From positions 434,001 through 498,000 of the forward strand of contig NTMA01000012.1 of assembly GCA_002917075.1 (NCBI GenBank): DNA of 64,000 bases, given 5' to 3'. Origin of the DNA: Hawksworthiomyces lignivorus (taxonomy: Eukaryota > Ascomycota > Sordariomycetes > Ophiostomatales > Ophiostomataceae). The notes under the pieces were generated by a model, which was not told the DNA's origin, did no database searches, and saw only the letters and a list, made by a program, of their open reading frames with translations. Shown here in pieces: positions 1-10,739 of the stretch; positions within the stretch are counted from its first letter, which is position 1, and each line of letters starts with the position of its first letter. Position numbers and translations under genes: made by a program.

Positions 1-638
1 AGTAAGTTCACGATTCCAAGAAGAAGTATGAGAAGAAAGAAGAGGAACAAGACAGATGGACAGAAAAGCGCCCAAAACATAATCTCTCAACTAATTTGAC
101 GAACAGGAGCACCACGCAGCCGAAGTGCACGCAGTGGAAATGGAACACGCTGTGCCTCCTGCGACGAGCCAGGATGTAAGTCGACAAAAGTGCGCATCGC
201 GCTTTCAAATTTATATTAATAATTTCATCACGTTCCCCAGTTCACCACCTTGTTTCTCGTGCACGAACGTCTTCTGTTTCTATTCCCCCTCCCCTCACTG
301 ATGCCCCTAGTTAACTATCTTCTGCTTCTTTCTTTCCTCTTGCTCAAATGCTTTTTGCCTTTCCCTTTTCCACATTTCATATTATATTTTTATGGTGTTT
401 CTTGCTGTATGAGGTTGTCCTTAATCGACCTCTCTTTTTATCCGCACCGCCAGCACCAAGGCTGCTATGGACATGCTCGCCATTTTTCTAGCTGGCCTCC
501 TTCCAGTCACAACACCATGGAGAGCTCTATTTCATGATATGTGTGCAGAAGATCCTACCTCAGTACACAACTCTAAGTAGTTCTCTCAGGGGTATAGTGC
601 TAATGCTGAATCGATGAGCAGACAGCCTGGTTTACTAG
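1..638. other. Upstream spacer of the zinc-cluster gene
   Basis: The stretch is pyrimidine-rich in its middle and has only short ORFs without recognisable protein character. It should contain the promoter, the 5' UTR and probably a short first coding exon of the next gene, because that gene's first long exon has no in-frame ATG. A likely acceptor (TTTACTAG) ends at 638. Candidate donors lie at about 563 and 592, but I could not match one to an ATG in the right phase. Confidence 0.5.
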
Positions 639-3600
639 GACACACAACAATTTCGACGAGGTGGATTCTTATTCATATTCTAGCTCCGGTGCCGGACGTA
701 TCCGTCCCCCGGGCAGCTCTTCCAGTTTCGTGGCGAGTAGATCTGCAAGCGAATTTGATCACCACGCCAAGAAAAAACAAAAGGTCAACTCTCTTCAGAG
801 TAACCGACATCAGAGCAGCTACAGCAGTCCTTATGCCTCACCGTCCACTCTTCCAGCACCCCCCTCGGTTGTGTCTCGGCCGACCCGCTCGACCGCTCCC
901 GCACTCTTTCAAAACGAGCAAGATGGTACTGGGAAAACTTTCTCTTTGAGGCATACAGGGAGCACATCCCCTCACCGCTTCCCAGCTTCTATTTTGCACA
1001 CGCCACTAGCGCCGCACAGTCCGTCTTCTGACGGCTTGCCTCCTAACTGGGGGCCGCTTGGACGCGCAACGCCATTTCCGTCCCCCCTTCCAGCCTCACC
1101 GCTTGGTAGTAGCTCTTTCTCAAGAAGGGACTCTGGCAATTCGACTGGAGTTCAAGCCATACCATCTCCAACAGCGAGCCACTACAGTTTGGCTAGGGAC
1201 GACGGCAGAGCTCGCCGCACCTCTCTTCATGGCCAGAGTCCCTCGAGCTTCACCGGCAGCCCGTTGGGTTTGCATCATGCAACCCTAAGTAGCAGCGGCA
1301 TCTCACATCTTCTGCCGTCTCCACAACAACCTGAACTCGTTTCCTACTCAGACACGATTTCTAGCGGTCAGGCCGGCGAGATCTCTTCTCTGTCACTGGC
1401 GTATTATGACACTACTCATCATGGTAACAACGCATCTCAGCAACAGCACGCCAAATTAACATTTCCGACCAGCCGACAGCAGGTCGCTATACAGGTTTCC
1501 GATCCGAATACAGGCTGCCAGGGAAGTAATCATGGCAACGTGAGTTCCGGAAGTGGCCATCACATAGCCGAATATAACGGATATCCACCACTGCAACCGC
1601 AGGCTGAATTTGCCGCTCTCTCAGATGCGGATGGCTGGCCAAGTTCAGTTGGAGAGGTAGCTGTGCCCGTTGCAGACATGCAGGTCACAGCACGAAGACT
1701 CGCTACAGTTCCGGCTTTACCGATCCAGAGCATCTTGCACCCCATTGACCAGACCCCACTGTTGAAGCCGGCAGACGTTTCTCCACCCACAGGCAATGAG
1801 ATCCAAGCTGTCCCGGCTGCTTCTAGGCCGCCAACAGTAAGAAATAGAGGTAAATCAGAGAGACGCCAAAGGAGCACGTTTTCTATAGAGCAACGGAATG
1901 AGACGAGCCAAACCCGCGCTGTTGGTGCATGCCTGCGCTGTAAAACCCAGCGTGTTCGCGTGAGTTATAGAGCCTTCCAGTCGTGCAGCAGATGAAGAGA
2001 AGCAGTATATGTTGACAATTACGGGCATCTCTAGTGCATACCATCGCCTCTCGGCCCTTTTCACATGTGTCTTACTTGCGAAATGGTGTCACGCAACTCA
2101 AAGAAGGTCCTTCATGATATTCGCTGCGTACGATGGAGACTTGTCGAAATGACGGTCTACCGCTCAGGGGGCCTGAACCTTACCCAGCGATGGGACGGCA
2201 CTCATATGAAAGATGTCGGAGACTGGGCAGACAACAGCATTCAGGAAATCGAAATGAAGCTGTTTTACACCAGTCACATGCATAGATATGACCTATGCGA
2301 GGCGCCCGTTAGGTTGCGCGTTCGCCGGTTCATTCCCAAAGCTGACGATGTTTTGTCGAGGAAGTGGACGAAGAGAATCATGGCTGAAGACGGTATCCCA
2401 CGGCTGGAAAATCGCTTCATTCAGCTGCCAGCTTATGCACTCGCTGACATACATGAGACTTCGGAAACTCTGAGAGATTATTTTAACCAAAATACATTGT
2501 TCGCAATGTATAACGTAGCTAACCACTCCTTGCCTGTCATTCGCGACCATATCATAGCTGCTATCAAGCACTACAAAAGTCTACCAGTAAGCGCTCTTCA
2601 TGATTTGAATAGGACGTTCTCGTTCTATTTGCAAACCATTTAAAGGAGCCATTGTGTTACATGTAGCTGACTTGTGCGACTAGGATGGGGACGTCGAGAA
2701 GAATTTCCTGGAGAAGTTTTTTAAAATGTGGTTTTACATACGTGCGTCACGGCCCAACTCATCATCCTGCCATGTCAGGCGAATAAATCCATATATTAAT
2801 CATACTCTTAGGCTTCACAACCGGTTCATCGTACATTAGCGGCAAAAATAAGCTCGGATGCGCTCCTGTGAACGACCCCGATTATCCTCTGGGTGACAGG
2901 ATTTCCGTTCCTCGAATGATCACGGCTCAATGCGACTCGATTATGGTTTCTCGGTTTCTGCGGCCTTGTTCGCAGGAACTCATCCCTGAGTTTGAGAAGT
3001 TTTTCCACACCGGCAACCCAAATAACTGGTTCACTCTCTACGTTTGCACCTTCATGCTTCTCCATGAAGTGTCATTTTCATGTCAGGATCGGCGCCGCCA
3101 TGCAATAGAGAACTGGATCACAGATGTTCGTGTTTTCATTCATAGCCATAGGTTTGCAATCTATCAATTCCCATATTGCGAGAGTGCTAACGCAGCTGCT
3201 GCCGGAATTTAGTCCAGGTATACCGTTTCTAGATTCGTCAAGAACCTTCAGTTTGGCGCCAATATTGTTCTTTGCCATTGGCACTATTACAGAACTATGG
3301 ACCCTCTTGACGATGGATGGGATATCTTCTGCCAAATTGTTGAACCGCATCCTCGGCCCAAATTGAAAATCGAGTCAGCAAAGGGCAAGGGGAAGAAGAA
3401 AGTCTGCATTACACGTGAACAGTGTGCACTTGTGACTGCCCACTGGCGAGATATGGTCGAGACAGGTGAGCCCATTATCCTCCAAAATCACATTGATGAG
3501 ACTTGTGGTAGGATTGGGCACAAGCTGACAGGAACAAAATAGCAAAACTAATGTCTACGCCGCCGTACCACGATTGCTACGAGCATCCGTTGTTTTTCGT

Positions 3601-3685
3601 GTCCCAGATGTATGTGAGGGGCTGGGAGATCCGAGAAACATACAGTGAATCATCACAGAAACCTGTATTAGAAATTACGGAATGA
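639..3685 (+). CDS. Zn2Cys6 (GAL4-type) transcription factor, 5' end unresolved
   Basis: Probable nuclear DNA-binding regulator; target genes unknown. The exons I infer are 639-1959, 2035-2586, 2684-2741, 2812-3151, 3218-3465 and 3543-3685; all internal phases agree and the last exon ends in TGA. The first about 430 residues are Ser/Pro/Gly-rich low complexity. The zinc cluster spans intron 1: ACLRCKTQRVRC is followed by a CLTC pair and a later Cys in an IRCVRWR motif. The spacing is longer than in classical GAL4 clusters but matches my memory of a conserved fungal C6 family that carries the VRWR/EMTxYR signature. The C-terminal part (WFTLYVCTFMLLHE, then PLFFVSQMY) also fits that family. The donor at 3152 (GTTTGC) is weak, so that junction is the least certain. 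There is no in-frame ATG after the TGA at 607, so the true start probably lies in an upstream exon. Confidence 0.82.
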
Positions 3686-4814
3686 CTCGATGGTGCTAAT
3701 GAGCTGGGGTTCGTTTAAACTCATTTCAATTTTCTCATTCTCGCCCACCGGCGAGCGAGAATTCGGTGGAGGAAAATGTCTGATTTTAGACACCCGCATC
3801 CGCCTTGGATGTGCGGCTTACACTGCTACAGACGTGCGTCTCATGCACCAGTTCGCATGAGATCACTTCATTTCCCTCTGTATTTCCCCTTCTTTCTGGT
3901 GCCCTTCATAAATATAGACATCCCCCGAGTGGTTTGGACTAGTAGCAATGCATCTCTTCGGGTCTAGTCCGCATGTTACGGTTAGCGTCGTGGAGAACCA
4001 TCACTCTCACAAGAAGACGACTAGTAGAAAATCAGAACAAGGCTCTATGAAAAGCCGAAAGCTAGCCTGGGAGCATCGTTATTGTGGAACTCTTTTCGGA
4101 GAAAGCCCTATTTCGGCGGAAGATATTCAAGCATGGCGTGAATCACGACTGCTTTATTCTTCCAATCAGCGGCCTTGGTCAACTTACACAGCCTGTGTCA
4201 CCTTGAAAATAAATAAATAAATGCGATGTAATAGTGTGGGATTTCACTTTCGCATGCAAAATAGATTAGAAACGCTCAGCAAAACCTGTAATATGGAGTT
4301 GTCTACCGTCTCATTTGCCGGGCAATTTCGCAATCTCTTTGTTGCATATTTCAGTGCATGCTTCTATGCGTTATCGATAGCTTTCAAAAGGCTCTGCGAT
4401 AAGCCCATAACCGGGTCGCGATTCTTCATAGCTGGCTTTTTGATCCCGTCGCCGCTTTCTGCGACAATAGCACGTCGGTTTTCACTTCCTGGTCCACCAT
4501 AACTTTGAAACAATTACAAGCCAATCTGGCTGGACCGCCGAACCAGAATTTCCAACTACGTACGAGGAAGACTTATTTGAAAAGTTTTGACTTCACCAGC
4601 AAGCGTCCTAGCCGGAGAGAGAATAACTAAAGAGCTTGAGAGAAGGAGGGTCAAAAGCTCTTTAACAGGACAGACGTCCTTGTACCGGAGGGCTCCCCAA
4701 GATTTCTTGAGAAGCAATCTTTGCTTCTCGCTTTATTTTTATTTTTTTTATTTTTTTTCTTTTGGCTCTTCATCCCATACTCCCCCCATCTTCTCCTCCC
4801 TTCAATCGCCGGCC
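3686..4814. other. Spacer between the zinc-cluster gene and SEC72
   Basis: About 1.1 kb with two moderate plus-strand ORFs (3948-4220 and 4221-4502) that show no family resemblance, so I do not call genes. The last 100 bases are T- and C-rich, typical of a fungal core promoter and 5' UTR, and include the hairpin at 4709-4729. Confidence 0.5.
4709..4729 (+). promoter_or_regulatory. Perfect 9-bp hairpin in the SEC72 leader region
   Basis: GAGAAGCAA and TTGCTTCTC are separated by only three bases, immediately before a T-rich tract and about 85 bases before the ATG. It could form an RNA hairpin in the 5' UTR if transcription starts upstream. Function is not known. Confidence 0.4.
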
Positions 4815-5465
4815 ATGTCTGAGCTCGACACATTCACCTTCTATCCGCTGCGGATCGACCCGCAGACCAAAGCGCTCAGCAGCGCCGACCCCTCGCTGCC
4901 GTCGTCCTCGGCGTCGTTGCGGGCGCTAGAGGCCGAGCTCACGGCGCTCAACCAGCTGCACCGGGCGCTGGTGACGGGCGTGGAGGGCAGCAGCCTGGCG
5001 GCCGGCGTGCCGCCGCCGCCGATCCCCGTCAACCCGAAGCGGACGGCAAACGTCAACAAGCTGCGGGACTCGGGCAATGCCGAGTTCCGCAAGGGCCGCT
5101 ACGCGGACGCGATCCGGTTCTACTCGCTGGGCCTGCAGATGGCGCTGACGCGCCCCGTGTGGGAGCTGCCGCAGCTGGTGCACGAGGACGTGGCGGCGCT
5201 GTACGCCAACCGAGCGCAGGCGCACATGGCGACGCAGGGGTGGGCGGAGGGCGCGGTGGACGCCGAGGCAAGCGTGGAGGCGAAGAAGACGGGCAACGCC
5301 AAGGCCTGGTGGCGGCGGGGCAAGTGCCTGCTGGAGATGGGCCGGCTGGAGGAAGCGGCGGAGTGGGTGCGCCGGGGTCTCGAGATGGAGGGTGAGGAGC
5401 ACGAACTCTTGGCACTGCGGACGGAAATCCAGAGCCGCCTCGATAAGGCGGAAGAGGCACTGTGA
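4815..5465 (+). CDS. SEC72: Sec72-like TPR protein of the ER translocon
   Basis: A single-exon protein of 216 residues. In yeast, Sec72 is a cytosolic subunit of the Sec62/63 complex that helps post-translational protein import into the ER. The N-terminal about 75 residues begin with a DTFTFYPLRIDP motif and are followed by a proline stretch. A TPR array starts near residue 78 with NKLRDSGNAEFRKGRYADAI and continues through ALYANRAQAHM and AWWRRGKCLLEMGRLEEA. Size and architecture match fungal Sec72 (yeast about 193 residues). ATG 4815 was chosen because it opens the conserved N-terminus; the longer frame upstream runs through the T-rich leader. Codon use is strongly GC-biased, as in a well-expressed gene. 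A generic TPR co-chaperone is the alternative. Confidence 0.8.
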   Translation: MSELDTFTFYPLRIDPQTKALSSADPSLPSSSASLRALEAELTALNQLHRALVTGVEGSSLAAGVPPPPIPVNPKRTANVNKLRDSGNAEFRKGRYADAIRFYSLGLQMALTRPVWELPQLVHEDVAALYANRAQAHMATQGWAEGAVDAEASVEAKKTGNAKAWWRRGKCLLEMGRLEEAAEWVRRGLEMEGEEHELLALRTEIQSRLDKAEEAL

Positions 5466-6173
5466 AACAGATAGAGGGTAGCTGTGCTGGAGAGGTGGAG
5501 TTGAAGGCACAGTCTAGTTTTCGTGTTTTCTTAGCTTGCGTCAGCAAAGGGCATACTCGTCATTACATGGTTGAATTTATTTCAGGGAGTTCAAAATGCT
5601 ACTCGCCGTGAGAGAACGGCTTCGAAAAGGAACACAAGTTGCGTCCTCTATTCACATCCGTAATTCCGCAGCCAAGATGGAGCATTACAATGAGAGCTCA
5701 AGATGGTGGAGATTGCATATTGCTGTCACATATCTATCGTAGATTATCGACAAAGATCGACAAAGAAAAGTCAAAAAAGAAGATCGCATCTCGGCAAAGA
5801 CAATATCCAACAAACTAAGGCATAGAGATCCACACAGCAAAACCAGAAAACAACAATGCAAGGTTGTCCGAGGAAGAGAAAAGGGGCATTATAAGAACAA
5901 TGGTGCGCCAGGAAACAAGGAAACAATAACATATATCTGCAACGCTCTGGTTTCACGACGTCATCTGCCAGGCACCGAAAGGTAAAGCGCAAACCAAATC
6001 CCATCACAGAGGTCATACGCCGACCGTTTGGTATATCATGAGGAAACAAGACCCATCTAGCATGATCTCAGGAACACAGCCTCGCGGGAAGGCTCTTGCG
6101 GTATGAGGCCATTTCTCTCATCTGTCTCTCCGCTCATAAATCGTAGGCAGTTGGCTCGATTGCTCGACGCCAT
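5466..6173. other. Convergent 3' spacer
   Basis: This region lies between the 3' ends of SEC72 and the small coiled-coil gene. It is AT-rich with only short ORFs, and I see no gene. It probably holds both 3' UTRs and polyadenylation signals. Confidence 0.5.
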
Positions 6174-6610
6174 CTAGTTCTTCTCCTTTTCGCTGAGCGT
6201 CTCCGTCTTCTTGGTCCGTGGTGGCCGCATAACGGCATCTTGACTCGTCATGCGGCGGTCGAGCGCACGCTCCAGCTTCGCGCCGAGCGCCAGCTTTTGG
6301 AACACAGCCGTCTTCTCTTCGTTGAGCACCACACGCTGCTGCTGCAGTGCCTTGTTCTCCATGCGGTCGAGGCCATGCTCGATGGTCTGGATCTCGGCAG
6401 TCACGGAGTCGGTGGTCCGGACAGTTGCTGCATACGAAGGTGCCATGCTGTAGGTGCTGAAGCGGACCGAAGTGTGTGCCTGCGGGAGGAGATCACAGCG
6501 TCAGCAGATGGCAACTTTCCAAGGTTCCGCGGCCAAGAAATTTCTTTGGCTTTACTGATACGTACCGATGGCGCCATGATGGGCCGAGCAGATTCTAGGG
6601 AGGTAGGCAT
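6174..6610 (-). CDS. Small coiled-coil protein, function unknown
   Basis: Two exons (complement of 6566-6610 and 6174-6479) give 116 residues. The junction is phase 0, with donor GTACGT and acceptor CCCGCAG. The N-terminus begins MPTSLESARPIMAPS; exon 2 continues AHTSVRFSTYS. The rest is Glu/Lys/Gln-rich and looks helical (EIQTIEHGLDRMENKALQQQ), followed by RALDRRMTSQDAVMRPP and a basic-acidic tail (SEKEKN). The clean splice, the uninterrupted frame and the protein-like composition argue for a real gene. I do not recognise the family. A shorter form could start at the internal Met in exon 2 (6446). It faces SEC72 tail to tail. Confidence 0.6.
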
Positions 6611-7627
6611 GGTGATGTTATTGTTTCTTGGAGAGAGGGCGCGAGGGAAGTGTAGATTTCCTGTCTGCTGGTCCTTTCTTTCGTCGCTGTCGTTCGCGGT
6701 CGATTCTCTCGAACGATTCGTCAATTAGATGCGGCACGATTGGCTCAGGTTGTGTTTTGGCGTCTGCCAAAGCTGGTTCGTCGGGAGTTTGGAATAATCG
6801 AGCCGACTGCGTCACAGCGAAAAAAATTCTTGTTGCAGAGAGGACTGGTTGTGGTAAACAAAACAAAACAAAAAAAAAAAAAAAACAGAGGGAGAGACGA
6901 AGAAGATGAGGTGGAAGGATGTAGATAAAACGGCCAAGATGGCGGTTACTAGAGGAGAGCCGAAAATCAGGAAAGAAACGAAGAAAACGAAAACCAAGAA
7001 AATGCCCCTTCACTGGCACGCTTTGGGGAAAGTACGGAGCAAGTACTCGACATGTTCGCCTCCACTAGGAAACGCGGGCGGCCGACCCCGTCACACGTTT
7101 TTCCTGGCACTTGCCCTTTTTCTTTACTTGTCTTTGTCGCTCCTCCCTCCCTAGGTATTTCGTGTCTGCCTGTGTTTGGATTCGGTGGTATTTGCCAGGT
7201 AGGCTGCTAGGGTGCCTAGGAGCCTGGGTACTTACAGTTCCAATGAGAACGGGGACGAGGTACAACTTAAGGGGAGTATTTTCCTTTTGGAGGCGGGGCA
7301 CAATCTCAAACAACAAGGGGCCAGACCAGGCCAGGTTCGCCCTCGGAGGGTCGCTCAGCATCTGACAACCGTGTTTTCGTCTAGTGTGTACTCTGTACTC
7401 CGTACTCGAAGACTCGCTCGAATTCTTTTCGTCTCCTTTTTACGTTGCACTTTCCAATTTTACGCATACATACCTTTGCGTGTTTTCCACGTTTTTTTTC
7501 GGGTAAGGCAATGCAGTTCCTGCAAGTCGGGTGTCCTGATCGAAGCCTTCTCAATTCCTTCCATCCTATTTTTGCTCCGGCAAGAATGGCGCCATTGCCA
7601 GTTAAGCTCATCTTAGTTTCTCTACCC

Positions 7628-7653
7628 TTTTTTTTTTTTTTTTTTTTTTTTTT
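7628..7653. repeat. Poly-T run of 26
   Basis: Uninterrupted T homopolymer followed by TTTAAA-like sequence. It may be a slippage tract or the remnant of a poly-A tail of a minus-strand retro-copy; no coding remnant is visible next to it. Confidence 0.8.
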
Positions 7654-7720
7654 AAACACGACGAATGTAAAATAAAAGAGCGACGCCATGCAATCCTTGT
7701 CCCTTCCCTGGCTCCCTAGG

Positions 7721-7738
7721 TAATAATAATAATAATAA
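7721..7738. repeat. TAA microsatellite, six units
   Basis: Six perfect TAA units directly seen. Confidence 0.85.
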
Positions 7739-8982
7739 CATGTGTTTGCGGTTTTCGCTCCATTCCATTGTTGTGAGTAGACTCATGGCAAAGCCCACTA
7801 TTATTCCTACCAGCCAAGGCACATTGGTGCAGTTTTTTGTCGATCAAGTCAGCCTGTCTCTTTAGTGTTGACAAAAGTTGCTTTAGCAGGCGTCTTTGGG
7901 TGAATTAAACAGTGCTCCAAAAAGCAAAAGGCCATGCCAATTGTACATATGCATATGCCCGGACCATGTACCTTTCGAATTGTGGCCAGCCAGCGTCATA
8001 CCTGGAAACAGCTGGGATCCTTCCGGGCCTGGGGTATCTTCGGGGCCACCTGCCCAAATAAAACAATAAAGTAATAAATGATAAAAATAAATATGAGGAA
8101 ATCCTTCGCTGCATTCACCCGTCCGAGAGGAAGGTGTTGTTATGACAATCAATATGCAGTCTGCATATAGAAGCTAAGGCCAATGCCATACGCCAGCAAG
8201 CCCATACTGTCATTTTTGTTTTGTTTTTCTGAGTGCAAGGGCAATTAATTTACGAGATGTTGCGAGCCACAAAATTGGCTGCGCCTCTTGCCCAAGCAAA
8301 CAACCTGACCTGAGCAACTCCTAGCAGAAAGAGAAGGGGCAGCGTTGGATACGAAGCCGTGTGAGATATGTACTCGTACTCGCTAAATACGCATTTGCGA
8401 ATGAGGAAGATCAGGCGCCTGGGTTAAACCCCGCACGTGAGTTCCATCTGGTGATGATAGAGAGATGCTAGAAAGCTGAGAGCCGGCTAGTCCTGTTTCG
8501 CCCTGTACCTTTGTTCCTGTAGCCACATTGACAAGTACTTTATTTCTCATTCGAGCAAAAACAGTGCATCTTGCCTGCACACTCTTGCAGCGTAGTATGA
8601 GTCCTGTGAAGAGCCTTCTGCGACTCTACTCGTCCTTGGTTGATGCATCTCGACCCCTTGCTCCCCTGCAACACGGGAAAATTAGCCGTACCGTTTCCCA
8701 CATGCTCAACACGTGGCAGGCAAAGTCCATGAAATCGAGGTCGTCAGCCATTTGCGATAGGTCTTCTATTACTTTGGGATGGCACATGATCGACAATTCG
8801 TTTCGTGTGGACGTTCGAACACCGCGCCACTGGCTGACGGACAGAAATGTACAAAGAATCAAATAGAGAAACATAAAAATTAAGAAGAGGAGAAGGGATT
8901 TAGAGGCGGAAAGAGAGAATGAAAAGACTAACAACGTAGCGACAAAATGACTACTCCGTAAAAGCCAAAATAAAAATAAAAA

Positions 8983-9010
8983 GGGAGGGAGGGGGGAGGG
9001 GGGAGGGGGA
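8983..9010 (+). repeat. G-rich tract, potential G-quadruplex
   Basis: Five runs of three to six G separated by single A bases. This satisfies the usual G-quadruplex pattern of four G3+ runs with short loops. It lies in an intergenic spacer with no assigned promoter. Confidence 0.7.
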
Positions 9011-10237
9011 GAGAATACAAGCCACGAGAATGCAGGCCGCCTGTCCATGACAAAGGCACCAGCCGCGAGGAGCCTGTTTAGCGAGAGCAGACTCACATAC
9101 ACAAAGTTTATTTGACTCACTGTGACTTCAGTTGAAGCATACGACAACAAGGTAGTCATATTCCAGGCATTCTTATTCCGTACGGACGACTACACGCATA
9201 TGCAAGCTCTTCACTCCGAAACGCCGCTTAACCTTTTTCTCTCGCAAGCTTCTCGTGGCTGCTGGCGCTGTCACTCAATCACTATCACCGTCGCAGTGGC
9301 GGTGGATTCGGCAATGGACTCTCATGTTTTCAACGTGGCCCATCCTTGGCAGCATGGCAGGTACCCACCGCCAATAGCAGTTGTTAAGGTCCCATGCCTA
9401 CTTGTTATTACGCTAGGTATTTGTAGAGTATACGGAGTAGCAGCAGATGCTCGTTCTCTCGTCACCCTTCAAACGCTACGGAGTACATTCTGGCCACAAT
9501 GCATAGCTGGCGGTGTGTGTTCAACATGAATGTCTGTTGCCCTCTCGCCTGTACCTCCTTTCTTCAACCAAAGGGAAAAGAAAACAACCATAAAGTACCA
9601 CATAGTCTACCACTACAACAGCACGTGAGCCATGGAAACATCCACCGCCTCCTAACATACGGAGTACCTGTTTCATAAAACAACACTACCTATTAAATAC
9701 CCGACTTCCAAGACTCGCGCTTCAGCGGTACTCTTTCAATCCCTGCTAGTTGCACTTCACTCGTTTCGTTTCTTTCTTTATGCAAGGATTTGGGTAATAT
9801 CTATGTAACTGACCAAGAACGTCGATACAATAATTCCGTGTTGCATCGCCAATTAACACCATTTTCATTCGTAGCCTTGTCCAGGTTGGACAACGACAAA
9901 TTTCATAGATATCCCAAGGCATGCTACCCAACCTTCCTCTCCTTTACGCTTGAGCACGATTTATTTCGCCTTTTTTTTGTTTAGATATTGCTTGTCATAT
10001 CTTGTCTGTTCTTCCTCATCTTCTCAGCTGTCTTTTGTCTCTAGCTCTTGCTGTGGAACAACAGCCCAGGAGCTTGATCATGTCCAAATCGCATTGACGA
10101 ATATCAGAACCACAAATCGAATCACCGCTATTATGGCTGCTAAAATGCATTGATGCATATTGTCCATATGGGTAACCGCTGTGGCCTTCTCCAGCAGTAG
10201 CTAGCCCCGTAGATGTTGACCAACGACTGCTTTGCAA

Positions 10238-10739
10238 CTACTTGTCTTTTTTAGATTTCTTCTTTTTGGGGGATTGGGGTCCAGGCATTGGACCAGCACT
10301 CTCTATACCGAGTAGAAGTTTAGCGAGATAGAAAAAAGATTTCAACAAGACGAAAAGAAGAAAGCATAAGAGAGGAAGGCAAATGGTGAGAGAACTAACC
10401 GCTCCGCGTACAGTCCTTACAGCACCCGTGGCTACACGTCTCAACCCATTCGTATTCGTCGTTTTGGTAGTTTTTCTTCCAAGTCGGATTTGAAAACGTG
10501 CACCATCCCAACGTATTCGGTCCCTGCTTACACTTGCAACAGTCCCAAACGCCGCCGAGCTCTTTGAAATAGCAGTGTTCCAATGGACAATGTGCCTCCG
10601 AGGGCTGGGAAGCGGCATATGTCGTCTTGTTGCAGATAGTCGCATGTCCTGTCTTAACATCGATTTTTGCCCGTGGGCAATAGTGCCATTTGACTGACTG
10701 GTGACTGCACGAGTGGTGGTGTGGATGACCATAACACAT
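10238..10739 (-). CDS. Cys/His-rich small protein, unknown function
   Basis: Two exons (complement of 10400-10739 and 10238-10302) encode 134 residues. The donor is GTTAGT; a CTAAAC branch point precedes acceptor GGTATAG, and the phase-1 junction restores a Glu codon. The protein starts MCYGHPHHHSCSH and has ordered cysteine pairs (WHYCP, SEAHCPLEHC, WDCCKCKQG, WCTF, CSHGCCKDC) with a conserved-looking WVETCSHGCC block. It ends in a lysine-rich tail (SPKKKKSKKDK). I see no signal peptide. The spacing suggests metal binding but does not match a RING, LIM or classical zinc finger that I know. I have a vague memory of similar fungal hypothetical proteins. It stands alone between two long gene-free spacers. 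Confidence 0.7.

Larger units (their letters stand above)
7395..9667. repeat. Cluster of TACGGAGTA / TACTCCGTA motifs
   Basis: Exact copies on one strand or the other at about 7396-7404, 8952-8960, 9431-9439, 9477-9485 and 9658-9666, three of them extended to GTACTCCGTAC or TACGGAGTAC. The motif is repeated while the flanks differ, so it is not a simple tandem array. Confidence 0.7.
6611..10237. other. 3.6 kb gene-free spacer with simple repeats and TACGGAGTA motifs
   Basis: No convincing gene on either strand. The spacer holds an A run at about 6868-6884, a 26-T run, a TAA microsatellite, a G-rich tract and at least five TACGGAGTA/TACTCCGTA motifs (listed separately). Several ORFs of 60-180 codons occur on both strands but overlap each other and have no recognisable domains. 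Confidence 0.5.

Noticed and set aside
3948..4502. Two adjoining plus-strand ORFs of about 90 codons
   Set aside because: No family features, and no splice sites joining them convincingly.
4841..5547. Long minus-strand ORFs opposite SEC72
   Set aside because: Arg/Pro/Ala-rich mirror frames of a GC-biased exon; the plus-strand TPR protein explains the openness.
7883..8152. Minus-strand frames with a possible splice acceptor (TGGGCAG) and a protein-like stretch
   Set aside because: Two different frames look equally plausible over the same bases, so neither is supported.
8528..9159. Overlapping ORFs on both strands, one with a hydrophobic N-terminus
   Set aside because: They overlap each other and run through the G-rich tract; no domain, no splice support.
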